Assembly: GCA_963829355.1 (NCBI GenBank)
Contig: CAWHHZ010000012.1
Span: 113,670-177,669 of the forward strand
From: CAWHHZ01 sp963829355
GTDB lineage: Bacteria; Acidobacteriota; Thermoanaerobaculia; Gp7-AA8; JAHWKK01
Direction: 5' to 3'
DNA length: 64,000 bases
The notes under the pieces were generated by a model. The model did no database searches and was not told the DNA's origin. It saw only the letters and a program-made list of their open reading frames with translations. A program made the position numbers and the translations under genes. Below, one piece after another: positions 18,606-28,273 of this stretch (positions within the stretch are counted from its first letter, which is position 1; the number at the start of each line of letters is the position of its first letter).

Positions 18606-18751
18606 GTCATCCTGAGCGCAGCGAAGGATCGGGTGCGTCCTGACTGTCGCGTTCTTTCCGTCCTGCCAGTCGGGCCGGACGCGATCCTTCGACCGTCCCT
18701 TCGGCTTCGCTCAGGGCAGGCCTCCGCTGCGCTCCGGCGGCTCAGGATGAC
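18606..18751. repeat. Dispersed repeat with inverted ends (copy 3)
   Basis: A single unit bounded by GTCATCCTGAGCG at 18606 and GGCTCAGGATGAC ending at 18751, with the family's internal blocks (GACTGTCGCGTTCTTTCCGTC and TCCGCTGCGCTCCGGCGG). It lies between the divergent MglA-like and Smr genes. Confidence 0.85.
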
Positions 18752-18797
18752 CTTGACACGAGGGGCTGTCTGCCGCAGCCTGACTGACGACTGACCC

Positions 18798-19103
18798 ATG
18801 AGTGATGACTGGAACCCCGAGGATGAGACACCCGTCGAGATACCGCTCGAAGACACGCTCGATCTTCATCCGTTCAGACCGGCAGAGATTCGCGATGTCG
18901 TTCGCGAATATCTCGAGGCGGCGCGAGGGGCAGGCTTCCGGCAGGTGAGGCTGATCCACGGCAAGGGACGGGGTGTTCAGCGCCGGTCGATCCGCGCTCT
19001 GCTCGAAACGCTCGAATGGGTGGAGGATTTCTCGGACGGCGGCATCCGGGGCGGGGAGTGGGGCGCGACGGTGGTGACGATCGGAAGGATGAACGATGAG
19101 TGA
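18798..19103 (+). CDS. Smr domain protein
   Basis: A 101-residue stand-alone Smr domain. It has the LDLHPFRPAEI N-terminal motif, the RLIHGKGRGVQR loop and the GGIRGGEWGATVV C-terminal motif that mark this fold, which in MutS2 and related proteins is a nicking endonuclease or nucleic-acid-binding module. Small Smr proteins are cytoplasmic and their targets are often unknown. The N-terminal 20 residues are acidic. The gene ends 88 bp before nadA on the same strand. Confidence 0.9.
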   Translation: MSDDWNPEDETPVEIPLEDTLDLHPFRPAEIRDVVREYLEAARGAGFRQVRLIHGKGRGVQRRSIRALLETLEWVEDFSDGGIRGGEWGATVVTIGRMNDE

Positions 19104-19191
19104 TGAACGCGTAGGGACCGGCAGTTGCGGCGCAAGCATTTTTTGACGGTCGGATCTGTTACATCGGCGTGCAAGGAGGCAGACGAGTGCA

Positions 19192-20223
19192 ATGACAGCT
19201 TTACTGGAAGAGCTTCAACGGGTCAGAACCTACGAGTACACCGCTGAGGACGCTGATCGCTTCGAAAGGCTCCATGCGGAGATTCGAGCGCTGAAAGAGT
19301 CGCGGAACGCGGTCATTGTCGCGCACAACTACTACCGGCCGGAGATTCTTAAGGTCGCGGACTTCGTTGGTGATTCGCTCGAGCTGTCGCTGGTCGCATC
19401 GAAGGTCACCGACGCCGATGTGATCTGCTTTTGCGGTGTTCATTTCATGGCAGAGACCGCGAAAATCGTGAATCCGGAGCGGACGGTTCTGCTTCCGAAT
19501 CAACTCGCCGGCTGTCAGCTCGCCGACTCCGCTCCTGCCGAAGAAGTCGCTGCGCGAATCAATGAACTCAAAAAGGAATACCCGGACCTCGCCGTGGTCA
19601 GTTACGTCAATACGACGGCGGCGGTCAAAGCGCTGTCGGACGTGATCTGCACCTCGGCGAATGCCGTGAGAATCGTCAGGGCTCTTCCGAACGAGAACAT
19701 TCTGTTCACACCGGACCGGAACCTCGCAAGCCATGTCGCGGAACAGCTTCCGGAGAAGAACATCATCCCGTGGGACGGTTTCTGCTACGTCCATCAGCAG
19801 ATCACCCCGGAGGAAGTGAGCGCAATCCGGGAGAGCGATCCAGATATCCGCATACTGGTCCATCCGGAGTGCCGCCCCGATGTGGCTGATCTGGCCGATG
19901 CTGTTCTCTCGACCTCTCAGATGGTCCGCTACGCAAAGGAAAACGCGTCGGAACGGTTTCTCGTCGTCACCGAGTGCGGACTCTCGGACAGGCTTGCCAT
20001 GGAGGTTCCGGACAAGACGTTCCTGAAGGGCTGCAAGCTGTGCACGTTCATGAAGGTCACGACCCTCGAGGATGTGAAACGTTCGCTCGAGAACATGCAG
20101 TACGAGATCGAGGTGCCCGAGGAGACGAGGGTGAAAGCCGAGCGGGCGCTGCGGAGGATGTTCGAGATCGAGGAATCAGCGGCGGCGGCTCAGGACGATG
20201 TGCCCGCGCCTGCGTGCGAGTGA
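19192..20223 (+). CDS. nadA: Quinolinate synthase NadA
   Basis: A 343-residue enzyme that condenses iminoaspartate with dihydroxyacetone phosphate to quinolinate in de novo NAD synthesis. Family motifs are AHNYYRPEILKVADFVGDS, FCGVHFMAETAKI (cluster cysteine), CTSANAVRIV, FTPDRNLA, HPECRPDVADLAD, TECGLS and GCKLCTFMK (cluster cysteine). The cysteines fit the conserved [4Fe-4S] site, and the length is normal. No nadB or nadC is in the window. The start is the ATG at 19192; an AAGGAGG stretch about 15 bases upstream is the likely ribosome binding site. Confidence 0.96.
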   Translation: MTALLEELQRVRTYEYTAEDADRFERLHAEIRALKESRNAVIVAHNYYRPEILKVADFVGDSLELSLVASKVTDADVICFCGVHFMAETAKIVNPERTVLLPNQLAGCQLADSAPAEEVAARINELKKEYPDLAVVSYVNTTAAVKALSDVICTSANAVRIVRALPNENILFTPDRNLASHVAEQLPEKNIIPWDGFCYVHQQITPEEVSAIRESDPDIRILVHPECRPDVADLADAVLSTSQMVRYAKENASERFLVVTECGLSDRLAMEVPDKTFLKGCKLCTFMKVTTLEDVKRSLENMQYEIEVPEETRVKAERALRRMFEIEESAAAAQDDVPAPACE

Positions 20224-20255
20224 TCGACAACGCTACCGGGCTGGACTGAACCAGC

Positions 20256-22709
20256 TCACAGGCCAGTCTCGCACAGAAGACGGTGCATTCCGATCGTGTC
20301 GTCGCGCACATCGTCGAGCTCCGATCGGATGCCGGAGAGCAGTCGCTGGAATTCGGGACGTGGTTGCAGGGGAGCGAGCCACGGATGCCGCACGAAGAGA
20401 TACCACGAGTGGTTGCCGAGCGCGACTGCACGCTGGAGCCACTCGATCGCCTTGTCCGCATCGCCGAGCCTCGCCCAGGTGAGGGCGACGCGGAACGCCG
20501 CCCAGTGATTGCTGTTGGATGCTTCCTCGTCGAATCGTTCAAGGAGCTCGAGGGCGCGCTCGCGATCTCCTTCGGCGGCCGCGATCATCGCTCCCAGGCT
20601 CGTTGCGATGTAATGATCCGAGTCGATCTCGGAGACTCGAGCTGCCGCCCGTTTCGCGCCCTCGATGTCGCCGCGCATCAAATGAGCCATTGCCTCGATG
20701 TCGTATCCAGCGAGAGCGGTTTCTTCGGTGCCCGTCGCCAGCCGCGATTCACGCAGAGCGGAATCGGGATCGACCGCGTTGATGCTCCAGTATCCCCGCG
20801 TGCGGACGTCGTTCGACGAGGGGTCGAGCTCGATGAATCTCTGTTTGATGCACTCCGCTCGTCGTAGATCCCCGATCGAAATGAAGTAAGTCGTGAGTGA
20901 CGACAGGGCGTTTGGCTCATTCGGATTGATGCGAAGCGCCGCGAGATTCTCGCGCAGCGACTCTCGGAAGCGGTCTGGTTGACGAACCAGCGCCCTGGAG
21001 AGGGCGACGTGCGCTTCGGCCAGATTGGGATCAATTCTCACGGCCTGCCGCGCATACCACTCCGGCGTCTGCACACCGGAATCGTTGTCGAGGCCGCGGA
21101 CTTCACCCAGCGAGAGAGCAATCGCCAGCTCCGCATGTGCCGCCGCGAAATCCGGGTCGAGCTCGATTGCGGTCAGGAGTGAGCGGATCTGCTCCTCATG
21201 ATCGTTGGCTCGAAGCGAGCCCGTGAGAGCGCGCGCCCGGAGGTACTCTTCGTACGCCTTCGGATTGTTGGTGTTCGGCTTCGAAGGCTCAGCGATGTCG
21301 CGCATCCGCAGGTTCTCGCGCAATGCTTCGAATGTCCGGTTCGATACGAGATCCATCAGAGCGAGCAGATCGCCCCGCTTGCCGTCGACCGATCCGGCCC
21401 ATATCCCGTAGTTCGTCCGCGCATCAGTCAACTGCAGATTGACGCGAATCTGATCGCCGGAGGTGATGAAGTGGCCTTCCAGAACGGCGTCGACTCCGAG
21501 CTCCTTCGCCGCCTCGAGAATCGGAACCGCCCGGTCGCGGAACGGGAGAATGGCGGAGGTGGGGCGGACCTGAAGATGCTGTATCTGCTGGAGGCGCACG
21601 ATCAGAGCATCCGGGATTCCGACGGTCAGGAACTCGTTGGCAGTTTCGCCCGAGAGATTCTGGAGAGGAAGAACCGCAAGCGATCTGATCGGACCTGAGG
21701 ACGACACAGCCGGTACCGTGGACCGCGTCGACAGGTACCAGCCTCCGGCGCCGAGAACGACAGCCGTGACGAGGAGCAGCAGGATCACCAGTGGCAGGCT
21801 CAGCCGCCGGGTCGTCCGTGGAAGAAGATATCCACTGCGCTCCGGGAGAGTCCATGTCCGGCTGCCGGTCAGTTCGAGCTGGAGAGCCCGCAGATGATCG
21901 ACGAGATCCTCCGCCGACTGGAACCGGTCGTCGGGATTCTTCTGCAGCAGTCTGGAAATGATCTTGCCGAGGGCGCCGGGCACGGAAAAAGACTGGTTCT
22001 CCATCGGATCCGGCTCCTCCTCTCGGATCTTCTGGATCAGCGAGAGAGGATTCTCCGCCGTAAACGGCAGATGACCCGTAATCATCTCGTAGAACACCAC
22101 ACCGGTTGAAAACAGATCGCTGCGGGCATCAGCCTGCTCTCCGGACGCCTGTTCAGGCGAGATGTACGGGACGGTTCCAAAGAACTTCGTGACCGTGGAT
22201 GCCTCGGGGAGTGTCATGTCTCCAGCCACCTCGAATGATTTCGCAAGCCCGAAATCGAGGATTTTTACACGGTCCCCTGGCTCCACCAGAATGTTCGAGC
22301 TCTTGATGTCCCGGTGGAGCACGCCATTCTCGTGAGCCGCCGCCACACCCTCCGCGATCTGGGTCGCGATGGTGAGGAAACGCCGGAGGTCGAGCTGCTC
22401 GGACCGGAGGAGGCTCGAGATCGTCCGGCCTTCGCAGTACTCCATGGCGATGTACGGCAGATCACCAGTCGTCTTCCCGATCTCATAGATCGTCGCGACA
22501 TTGGGGTGGCGAATCGAGGCCGCCGCACGCGCCTCCCGAAGAGACCGGACCCCCGGTTTTCGCTGTACGTCGTCATCGTGAAGGACCTTGAGCGCCACCT
22601 GCCGCCCGAGATCATCATCGTGTCCCAGATAGACAGTTCCCATGCCGCCCTGACCGATGACCCGCAGAACCGTAAAGCGGCCGATTTTCTCTGGTACAGG
22701 AATGTCCAT
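20256..22709 (-). CDS. Membrane Ser/Thr protein kinase with FlgO/TolB-like and TPR domains
   Basis: An 817-residue one-pass signalling protein. The cytoplasmic Hanks kinase (residues 10-270) is complete: glycine loop GQGGMGTVY, VALK lysine, HRDIKSSNILV, DFGLAKSF and APE-like PYISPEQ. A single membrane helix follows near residue 310-330 (LPLVILLLLVTAVVLGAGGWYL). Outside lies a FlgO/TolB-like domain (SLAVLPLQNLSGETANEFL), then a TPR array (about residues 480-790) for protein binding. This architecture is frequent in Acidobacteriota-type genomes. It is divergent, 94 bp apart, from the sigma-54 activator fusion, which also carries a kinase-like domain, and could phosphorylate it or the FHA proteins at 49-56 kb (inference). 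Confidence 0.93.
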   Translation of the reverse strand: MDIPVPEKIGRFTVLRVIGQGGMGTVYLGHDDDLGRQVALKVLHDDDVQRKPGVRSLREARAAASIRHPNVATIYEIGKTTGDLPYIAMEYCEGRTISSLLRSEQLDLRRFLTIATQIAEGVAAAHENGVLHRDIKSSNILVEPGDRVKILDFGLAKSFEVAGDMTLPEASTVTKFFGTVPYISPEQASGEQADARSDLFSTGVVFYEMITGHLPFTAENPLSLIQKIREEEPDPMENQSFSVPGALGKIISRLLQKNPDDRFQSAEDLVDHLRALQLELTGSRTWTLPERSGYLLPRTTRRLSLPLVILLLLVTAVVLGAGGWYLSTRSTVPAVSSSGPIRSLAVLPLQNLSGETANEFLTVGIPDALIVRLQQIQHLQVRPTSAILPFRDRAVPILEAAKELGVDAVLEGHFITSGDQIRVNLQLTDARTNYGIWAGSVDGKRGDLLALMDLVSNRTFEALRENLRMRDIAEPSKPNTNNPKAYEEYLRARALTGSLRANDHEEQIRSLLTAIELDPDFAAAHAELAIALSLGEVRGLDNDSGVQTPEWYARQAVRIDPNLAEAHVALSRALVRQPDRFRESLRENLAALRINPNEPNALSSLTTYFISIGDLRRAECIKQRFIELDPSSNDVRTRGYWSINAVDPDSALRESRLATGTEETALAGYDIEAMAHLMRGDIEGAKRAAARVSEIDSDHYIATSLGAMIAAAEGDRERALELLERFDEEASNSNHWAAFRVALTWARLGDADKAIEWLQRAVALGNHSWYLFVRHPWLAPLQPRPEFQRLLSGIRSELDDVRDDTIGMHRLLCETGL

Positions 22710-22781
22710 CTGCTCAGCGAACGCTTATGCTGCCCCGAATCCTTTCCGTTCGTCCCGCCTGATTGAACTTTGACCCCGGCG

Positions 22782-22798
22782 GGGTTATTGTTTAACCC
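22782..22798. promoter_or_regulatory. Inverted repeat in the divergent kinase promoter
   Basis: GGGTTA and TAACCC arms separated by five bases lie six bases before the ATG of the large fusion gene. A TTGACC hexamer at 22770-22775 could be a -35 element. The position suits an operator that blocks transcription or initiation; the protein that binds it is unknown. Confidence 0.3.
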
Positions 22799-22803
22799 AT
22801 CCC

Positions 22804-25800
22804 ATGTCACCTGCAGCCGTCACCCGCCCCGCGGTAGAGCTCCCCCCGAGATACCGGCTCCTCGATATCCTCAAAGAGAGCGAAACAACGGCTGTCTACC
22901 ACGTTTGGGACGCGGTGGATGATCGTGCGGAGGCTTTGAAGATTCTACTCTCAGAGCTCTCGGGAACGCAGCAGATTCTACAGTTCCAGTCGGAAGTCTC
23001 GACTCTGTCGGGGCTGAATCATCCCAATGTGGTCCGGGTGTTCGACTACGGCCTGCTGCAGAATCGCCTTCCTTACTTCTCGATGGAGTACATCGACGGC
23101 AGGCGTATTACGGAGGTATTCGACGGCACGAACTGGGACGTTCTTCTCGATGTTGCGCTCCAGACGGCGGTCGGTCTCCAGCATGTTCACCATCGGGGGA
23201 TCATCCATTTTGATCTGAAGCCCTCAAATCTTCTCGTGGACGCAGAGGGAAGGTTGAAAATCACCGATTTTGGAGTCGCTGCCGAGGCAAGTGATTTGTT
23301 CGACCGCCGGATTCGCGGAACGTTTCATTACATGGCTCCCGAAGTGATCCGCCAGGAGAAGGTGGATGCCCGGGCCGATCTCTATTCGCTCGGAATGACG
23401 CTCTACGAGACGGTCACCGGCACGATTCCGACGTGGGGATTATCGCGATCCGAAGTTCTTCTGGCACGGCTGGACGGGAAGATCCGGCGGCCGTCGGACG
23501 TCAATCCGAAGGTGCCAGCTGCGATCGAGTCGGTGATCCTGAAGCTCCTCGAGTACGATCCCCGCCACCGGTATCCCTCGGCCACGGCGCTGCTCCACGA
23601 TCTGTCCAGGATAGCGGGGGTTGAAGAGCCGGCGAGCGAGCTCCTGCTTCCTGACGGCGAGATTCATGCTGCGCCTCTGGTCGGTCGCGACCAGGAGATC
23701 CGAGAGATTCTCGACCAGGTCGAGGCCGCGAGGGAAGGGCAGGGTGGGGGCGTCCTGATCGTGGGGCCGGAGGGGATGGGGAAGAGCAGGATCCTCGACG
23801 ACGTGACGCTCAGATCGCAACTCGACGGAGCGCAGGTATTCCGCGGCCGTTGCGCGGCCAACCGTAAGACTCTCTATGCTCCATTTTTCGATATTTTCCA
23901 GAAGATGGTCCGGGCCGCAGGGCCAGACACGAATGCGGCGGAGGAGTTGCGTGCGATCATTCGCCCGATCATAGAGAAGGCACGGATCGGTGGCGAGAAA
24001 GGCCGCAAGTACAGGTTCTTCAACCTCCTCGTGCAGTCGATCCAGGACATCTACGGTTTTCTCAACGTGGTGGAGGATGGGAACGCTCCCCTCGTTCTCA
24101 TGATCGAGGATCTGCAGTGGGCCGACCCGTCGACGGTGGATCTGTTCACCTTTCTCGTAGGCGAAGCGAAAGGCTCCAATCTTCTCGTTCTCGGGACGCT
24201 CGAATTTGAAAGCGACGAGTCGGCCGAACGGTCGAGGCCGCCAGCAGTCGTGCCGCTTCCGGAGCGCTGGACGAGGCGGGTCCGCGAAACGGGCATCAGG
24301 GTAATCCGGCTCGGCGGTCTCGATGAAGAGGGAGTCAGGGCAAACGCGGAGGCTCTGCTGGGAGCCGAGCGGCTGCCGACGGAATTCATCCACTGGCTCT
24401 ACTGGGAAACCGGCGGCTCACCGCTCCAGATCCGACGGGTTCTCGAGCACCTGATCCGTCACCACCATCTGAGGTGGACTGCGTCTGGCTGGGCTCCGGA
24501 CTTCGACAAAATTCAAACGTTGAGGATTGCCGGTGGCGCGGCGGCATTCTGGAGCGAGCAGATTGACTCGCTGGAGTCTGACAAGCTGAAGATCCTCCAG
24601 CTCGCTTCGGTGCTGGGTGATCAGTTCGATCTCGATCCACTGGTTGCGATCAGCGGAAAGAGCTCCGAGGAGGTTTACGAGGCATTGTGTCACCTGGTCG
24701 ATGCGCACATGCTCGTCGAGAATCGCGAAGAGGGAGGCTTTCGCTTTCCTCAGGTGAGTCTCCGCGATGCCATCTATGCATCCTTTGCCGAATCGGACCG
24801 TACCGCAGCCCATCGTGCGGTAGGAGAGTATCTCGAAGGTGAGCTCGACTCTGCCGCTCCCGAGGAGCTCGGTCTCGCCGCATACCACTTCTCCCGGAGC
24901 GATCAGGTCGACAAGGGAATCGATTACTCGATCAAGGCCGGCGAGCTTGCCACGGCAACGCTGGCTCACGAGCAGGCCGCCGAGTTTTACCGTCTGGCGC
25001 TCGAGCTGATGGATCTGGCGGGCAGGGAAAAAGACCGTCTGGAGATCCGGGAGCGCCTCGGCGATGCCTACTCGGACGCTCAGGATTACCAGCGTGCGAT
25101 GCAGGTGTACCAGTTTCTCCTCAAGAGTCTGCGCACCCGAGGCGACGAAAACTCGAGCTCAGAGAAATCGGTCTCGCTCATGTTGCGCATCGCCGACATC
25201 CTCCAGAAGCGCGCCGAATTCGACTCTGCTATTTCTTATCTCCGCAAGGTCGCTGATGCGTATCGGCTGAACGAGGACGATCTCGAAGTCGCCGGAGTCC
25301 TGGAGATGATCGGTGCGATCCAGCACGAAGCGGGTGATCTCGACGAGGCGGAGAAGTCGATCGAGGAGGCGTCGAGGCTGCTCGGCCAGCGCACGGATAC
25401 TGAGATCGCAGGCAGGATCCTGCGCACCTCCGGGCTTCTCGCACTGGAGAGAAGCTTGTGGAAGCAGGCCCGCGCGTCGTTCGAGGGATCGCTGAAGCTC
25501 GCGGTCAAACGCGGACTCCGCGATCTCGAAAAACAGGCGCGTACTTCCCTCGGGAATGCGCTGTTCAAGCTCGGCGACTGGGATGGCGCTCTCGAGATGT
25601 ACCGTCGGAACCTCTCGCAGGCGGAAGAAGAGGGAGATCTCTGGGAGCTCGTGACCGCCTACAACCATGTCGCAATGATCGAGTACGCCCGCGGACGATT
25701 TGAAACGGCCTCCGAGCTGTTTGAGAAAAGCATCCGCATCGATGAAAAGCTCTCGTCGCCGCAGAACGAAGCGATTGCTCGGCAACATCTCGGCGAATGT

Positions 25801-28104
25801 CTCGAGATGCTCGGCCGCTGGGATGAGGCACTGGTCCACTATCAGCGCTGTCTGGAGATCCCGGGATTCTCGGAGGACCGGCCTGCGCGGGTCTCTGTCT
25901 ATGTTCCGCTGGCGCGTCTTCTGAGCAAAAAGGGTCAGACCGGACGCGCATTCGAGTACGCCGAGAAGGCCAGAGAATCTGCAGAACGTTCCCGTAACGA
26001 AGATCTGCTCGCTGAATCGTCATTCCTCCTCGCGCGGCTCGAACGCGACCGCGATAACCTGGATGGCGCGCGCGTGCTGCTCGATCAGGCGAAGAGGATC
26101 TATCACGAGACGGCGACGCCGCAGGGCCTCGCCAAGGCTCATGTTCTCGCGGCTCAGCTCGCCCTCCTCGACCACGACCTCGACACTGCCGCAGAGCTCG
26201 CGGCCAGCTCTCTGATGCTCGCCGAGAGGCTGGGGGACGAGATCACGATCGCCGAATCGATGTTCATCGAGGGACGCATCTCCTACGTCAAGGGAGATCT
26301 AGAAAAAGGGGAAGAGAGGCTCGAGAGTGCCAAATCGATCCTTCGGGATCGGAAGGCGATGTATCACCTCGGGCGGGTGCACTTCGAGTTCGGTCTGCTG
26401 CTTCGAGACGCTGACAAAGCGATCGCGGAGATACGCAAGTCGATCGCGATCTTTGAGGATCTGGGAGCTGCTCCCGAGCTCGAGCGTGCGCGCGGCGCAA
26501 TCTTTCGCATCCGGCCATCCGGTTCGCTGACCAAGGGGGAGGTCGTCGGGCTCTACGAAATCGTGCGCGTCATCAACTCGACTCTGAGCGTCGAGGAAGT
26601 TCTGGGAAAGATGCTCGACCTGGTTCTGAGGCGGCTGCGGGCCGAGCGGGGAATGATCATGCTCATCGATCCGGTGTCCGGAACACTGAGGACGCGGGTC
26701 GTCCGGAACCTGAAGGAAGGGGACGATGCGGCGAACGTCCGGTCCCCTTTGTCGATCGTCAGTCGCGTGATCGACACGGGACAGTCGGTGATGTCGGCTG
26801 ACGCCCGCATCGACGATCGTTTCGAGGAATCCGAGACCGTTCTGCTCGAGAACATCGTATCGACTCTGTGCGTGCCGCTCGTCATGCGGGAGAGGATCGG
26901 CGGTGCGATCTATGTCGATCATCGCGAAACGAAGCATCTGTTCTCCTCACAGGATCTGGAGTTTCTCGAAGCGTTTGCGGATCAGGCGGCAATTGCGATC
27001 GAAAATGCACGCCTGTACGAGGAATTGAACGCGGCGAGACTGAAGCTGTCAGTGGAGAATGAGTCACTCCGGGAACAGGCCCTGGGTGAGAAGCATCTCG
27101 ATTCGATCGTGGGCACGTCCGAGTCGGTCCACCAGATTCAGTTTGCGATCCGTCGTGCGGCCGCGTCCGCCTCGACAGTGCTGCTCCGGGGAGAATCAGG
27201 GTCGGGCAAGGGACTCGTTGCCCGAATCGTGCACAACTTCGGACCGAGAAGCAGCGGTCCCTTCATCAAGTTCAACTGCGCGGCACTTCCCGAGAATCTC
27301 GCCGAGTCGGAGCTTTTCGGTCACGAGAAGGGAGCGTTCACCGGCGCCGACCGCCGCCGCCCGGGGCGTTTCGAGCTCGCGCACGAGGGAACTATTTTTC
27401 TCGACGAGATCGGGAAGCTGTCGATGTCGATGCAGGCAAAGCTGCTCCGCGTTGTCGAGGACAAGGAGTTCGAGCGCGTCGGCGGCACTCAGACGATGAA
27501 GGTCGACGTGAAGATCATTGCAGCGACGAATCTCGATCTCGAGCGCGCAATCCGGGAGGGTGGGTTCCGCGAGGACCTCTACTACCGGCTGAACATCCTG
27601 CCAATCTTTCTGCCTCCTCTCCGGGACAGAAAGGAAGATATCATCCCGCTCACCGAGCACTTCGTCAGGAAAATCTGCAGGGACCTCGGGATCGAACCGA
27701 AACGCCTCGGTCCGGGGGTGATGGATCTCCTTCTCAGCTGGGAATGGCCGGGCAACGTTCGTGAGCTGGAGGCGACCATTCATCGCGCGATCGTGATGTC
27801 TGGAGAGGAAGAGCTGACCGAGCGCGATTTTCATGCGCTGCTCTCCGACTCCGGGCCGGCGACGAGCGTTCCCCTGGCCTCGGATCAGATCCCGAAGAGC
27901 GCTTTGCTTCCGATGTTCAGCCGGACGCAGATCGACGAGCGGATGTACAAAGAGGTCATGGAAAACGTCGAGCGCCAACTCATCGAACAGGCGCTGGCGG
28001 CGGCGGACGGTAAAATCCGGGAGACTGCGCGTACTCTCGGCATCGCGCGTAACACACTCAAGAGCAAGATGCAGAAGTTCGGCATTTCCGCCGGCAGCGA
28101 TTAG
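22804..28104 (+). CDS. Kinase-like / AAA-ATPase / TPR / GAF / sigma-54 activator fusion regulator
   Basis: A 1766-residue protein joining, in order: a Hanks kinase-like domain (about 15-285) with EALKILL lysine and DFGVA but with HFDLKPSN replacing HRDLKPSN; an AAA_16-type ATPase (about 290-560, Walker A GPEGMGKS, LMIEDLQWADPS); a long TPR array (about 715-1230); a GAF sensor (about 1250-1400); a sigma-54 activator AAA+ domain (about 1434-1665, Walker A GESGSGKG, GAFTGA loop, TIFLDEIG Walker B); and a Fis-type HTH (about 1720-1765). The GAFTGA loop and HTH indicate a working RpoN-dependent activator. The ATPase/TPR block resembles the signal-integrating part of LuxR/MalT-type regulators. Kinase activity is uncertain because of the altered catalytic loop. 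Confidence 0.93.
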   Translation: MSPAAVTRPAVELPPRYRLLDILKESETTAVYHVWDAVDDRAEALKILLSELSGTQQILQFQSEVSTLSGLNHPNVVRVFDYGLLQNRLPYFSMEYIDGRRITEVFDGTNWDVLLDVALQTAVGLQHVHHRGIIHFDLKPSNLLVDAEGRLKITDFGVAAEASDLFDRRIRGTFHYMAPEVIRQEKVDARADLYSLGMTLYETVTGTIPTWGLSRSEVLLARLDGKIRRPSDVNPKVPAAIESVILKLLEYDPRHRYPSATALLHDLSRIAGVEEPASELLLPDGEIHAAPLVGRDQEIREILDQVEAAREGQGGGVLIVGPEGMGKSRILDDVTLRSQLDGAQVFRGRCAANRKTLYAPFFDIFQKMVRAAGPDTNAAEELRAIIRPIIEKARIGGEKGRKYRFFNLLVQSIQDIYGFLNVVEDGNAPLVLMIEDLQWADPSTVDLFTFLVGEAKGSNLLVLGTLEFESDESAERSRPPAVVPLPERWTRRVRETGIRVIRLGGLDEEGVRANAEALLGAERLPTEFIHWLYWETGGSPLQIRRVLEHLIRHHHLRWTASGWAPDFDKIQTLRIAGGAAAFWSEQIDSLESDKLKILQLASVLGDQFDLDPLVAISGKSSEEVYEALCHLVDAHMLVENREEGGFRFPQVSLRDAIYASFAESDRTAAHRAVGEYLEGELDSAAPEELGLAAYHFSRSDQVDKGIDYSIKAGELATATLAHEQAAEFYRLALELMDLAGREKDRLEIRERLGDAYSDAQDYQRAMQVYQFLLKSLRTRGDENSSSEKSVSLMLRIADILQKRAEFDSAISYLRKVADAYRLNEDDLEVAGVLEMIGAIQHEAGDLDEAEKSIEEASRLLGQRTDTEIAGRILRTSGLLALERSLWKQARASFEGSLKLAVKRGLRDLEKQARTSLGNALFKLGDWDGALEMYRRNLSQAEEEGDLWELVTAYNHVAMIEYARGRFETASELFEKSIRIDEKLSSPQNEAIARQHLGECLEMLGRWDEALVHYQRCLEIPGFSEDRPARVSVYVPLARLLSKKGQTGRAFEYAEKARESAERSRNEDLLAESSFLLARLERDRDNLDGARVLLDQAKRIYHETATPQGLAKAHVLAAQLALLDHDLDTAAELAASSLMLAERLGDEITIAESMFIEGRISYVKGDLEKGEERLESAKSILRDRKAMYHLGRVHFEFGLLLRDADKAIAEIRKSIAIFEDLGAAPELERARGAIFRIRPSGSLTKGEVVGLYEIVRVINSTLSVEEVLGKMLDLVLRRLRAERGMIMLIDPVSGTLRTRVVRNLKEGDDAANVRSPLSIVSRVIDTGQSVMSADARIDDRFEESETVLLENIVSTLCVPLVMRERIGGAIYVDHRETKHLFSSQDLEFLEAFADQAAIAIENARLYEELNAARLKLSVENESLREQALGEKHLDSIVGTSESVHQIQFAIRRAAASASTVLLRGESGSGKGLVARIVHNFGPRSSGPFIKFNCAALPENLAESELFGHEKGAFTGADRRRPGRFELAHEGTIFLDEIGKLSMSMQAKLLRVVEDKEFERVGGTQTMKVDVKIIAATNLDLERAIREGGFREDLYYRLNILPIFLPPLRDRKEDIIPLTEHFVRKICRDLGIEPKRLGPGVMDLLLSWEWPGNVRELEATIHRAIVMSGEEELTERDFHALLSDSGPATSVPLASDQIPKSALLPMFSRTQIDERMYKEVMENVERQLIEQALAAADGKIRETARTLGIARNTLKSKMQKFGISAGSD

Positions 28105-28212
28105 CCCGCTCCTCAGCCGAGATCTCCCCGCGATAGACGAAAGGAGAGGGTGAGCGAGTCGATCCCTCGGTGGGCACCAGGCGAGCTCTTCCCGGTGTCG
28201 GTGCGAGGGCGC

Positions 28213-28239
28213 GCCTCCGCCCCGACCGGAGGCGGAGGC
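28213..28239. terminator. GC hairpin between convergent genes
   Basis: Perfect 9-bp arms GCCTCCGCC / GGCGGAGGC with a 9-nt loop stand between the fusion regulator and the convergent gene at 28274. No T-run follows on either strand, so termination would need Rho or the hairpin alone. Confidence 0.4.
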
Positions 28240-28273
28240 TGCTCCTCGAAGCGTCGTGTCTCGGCTTCCAGGC

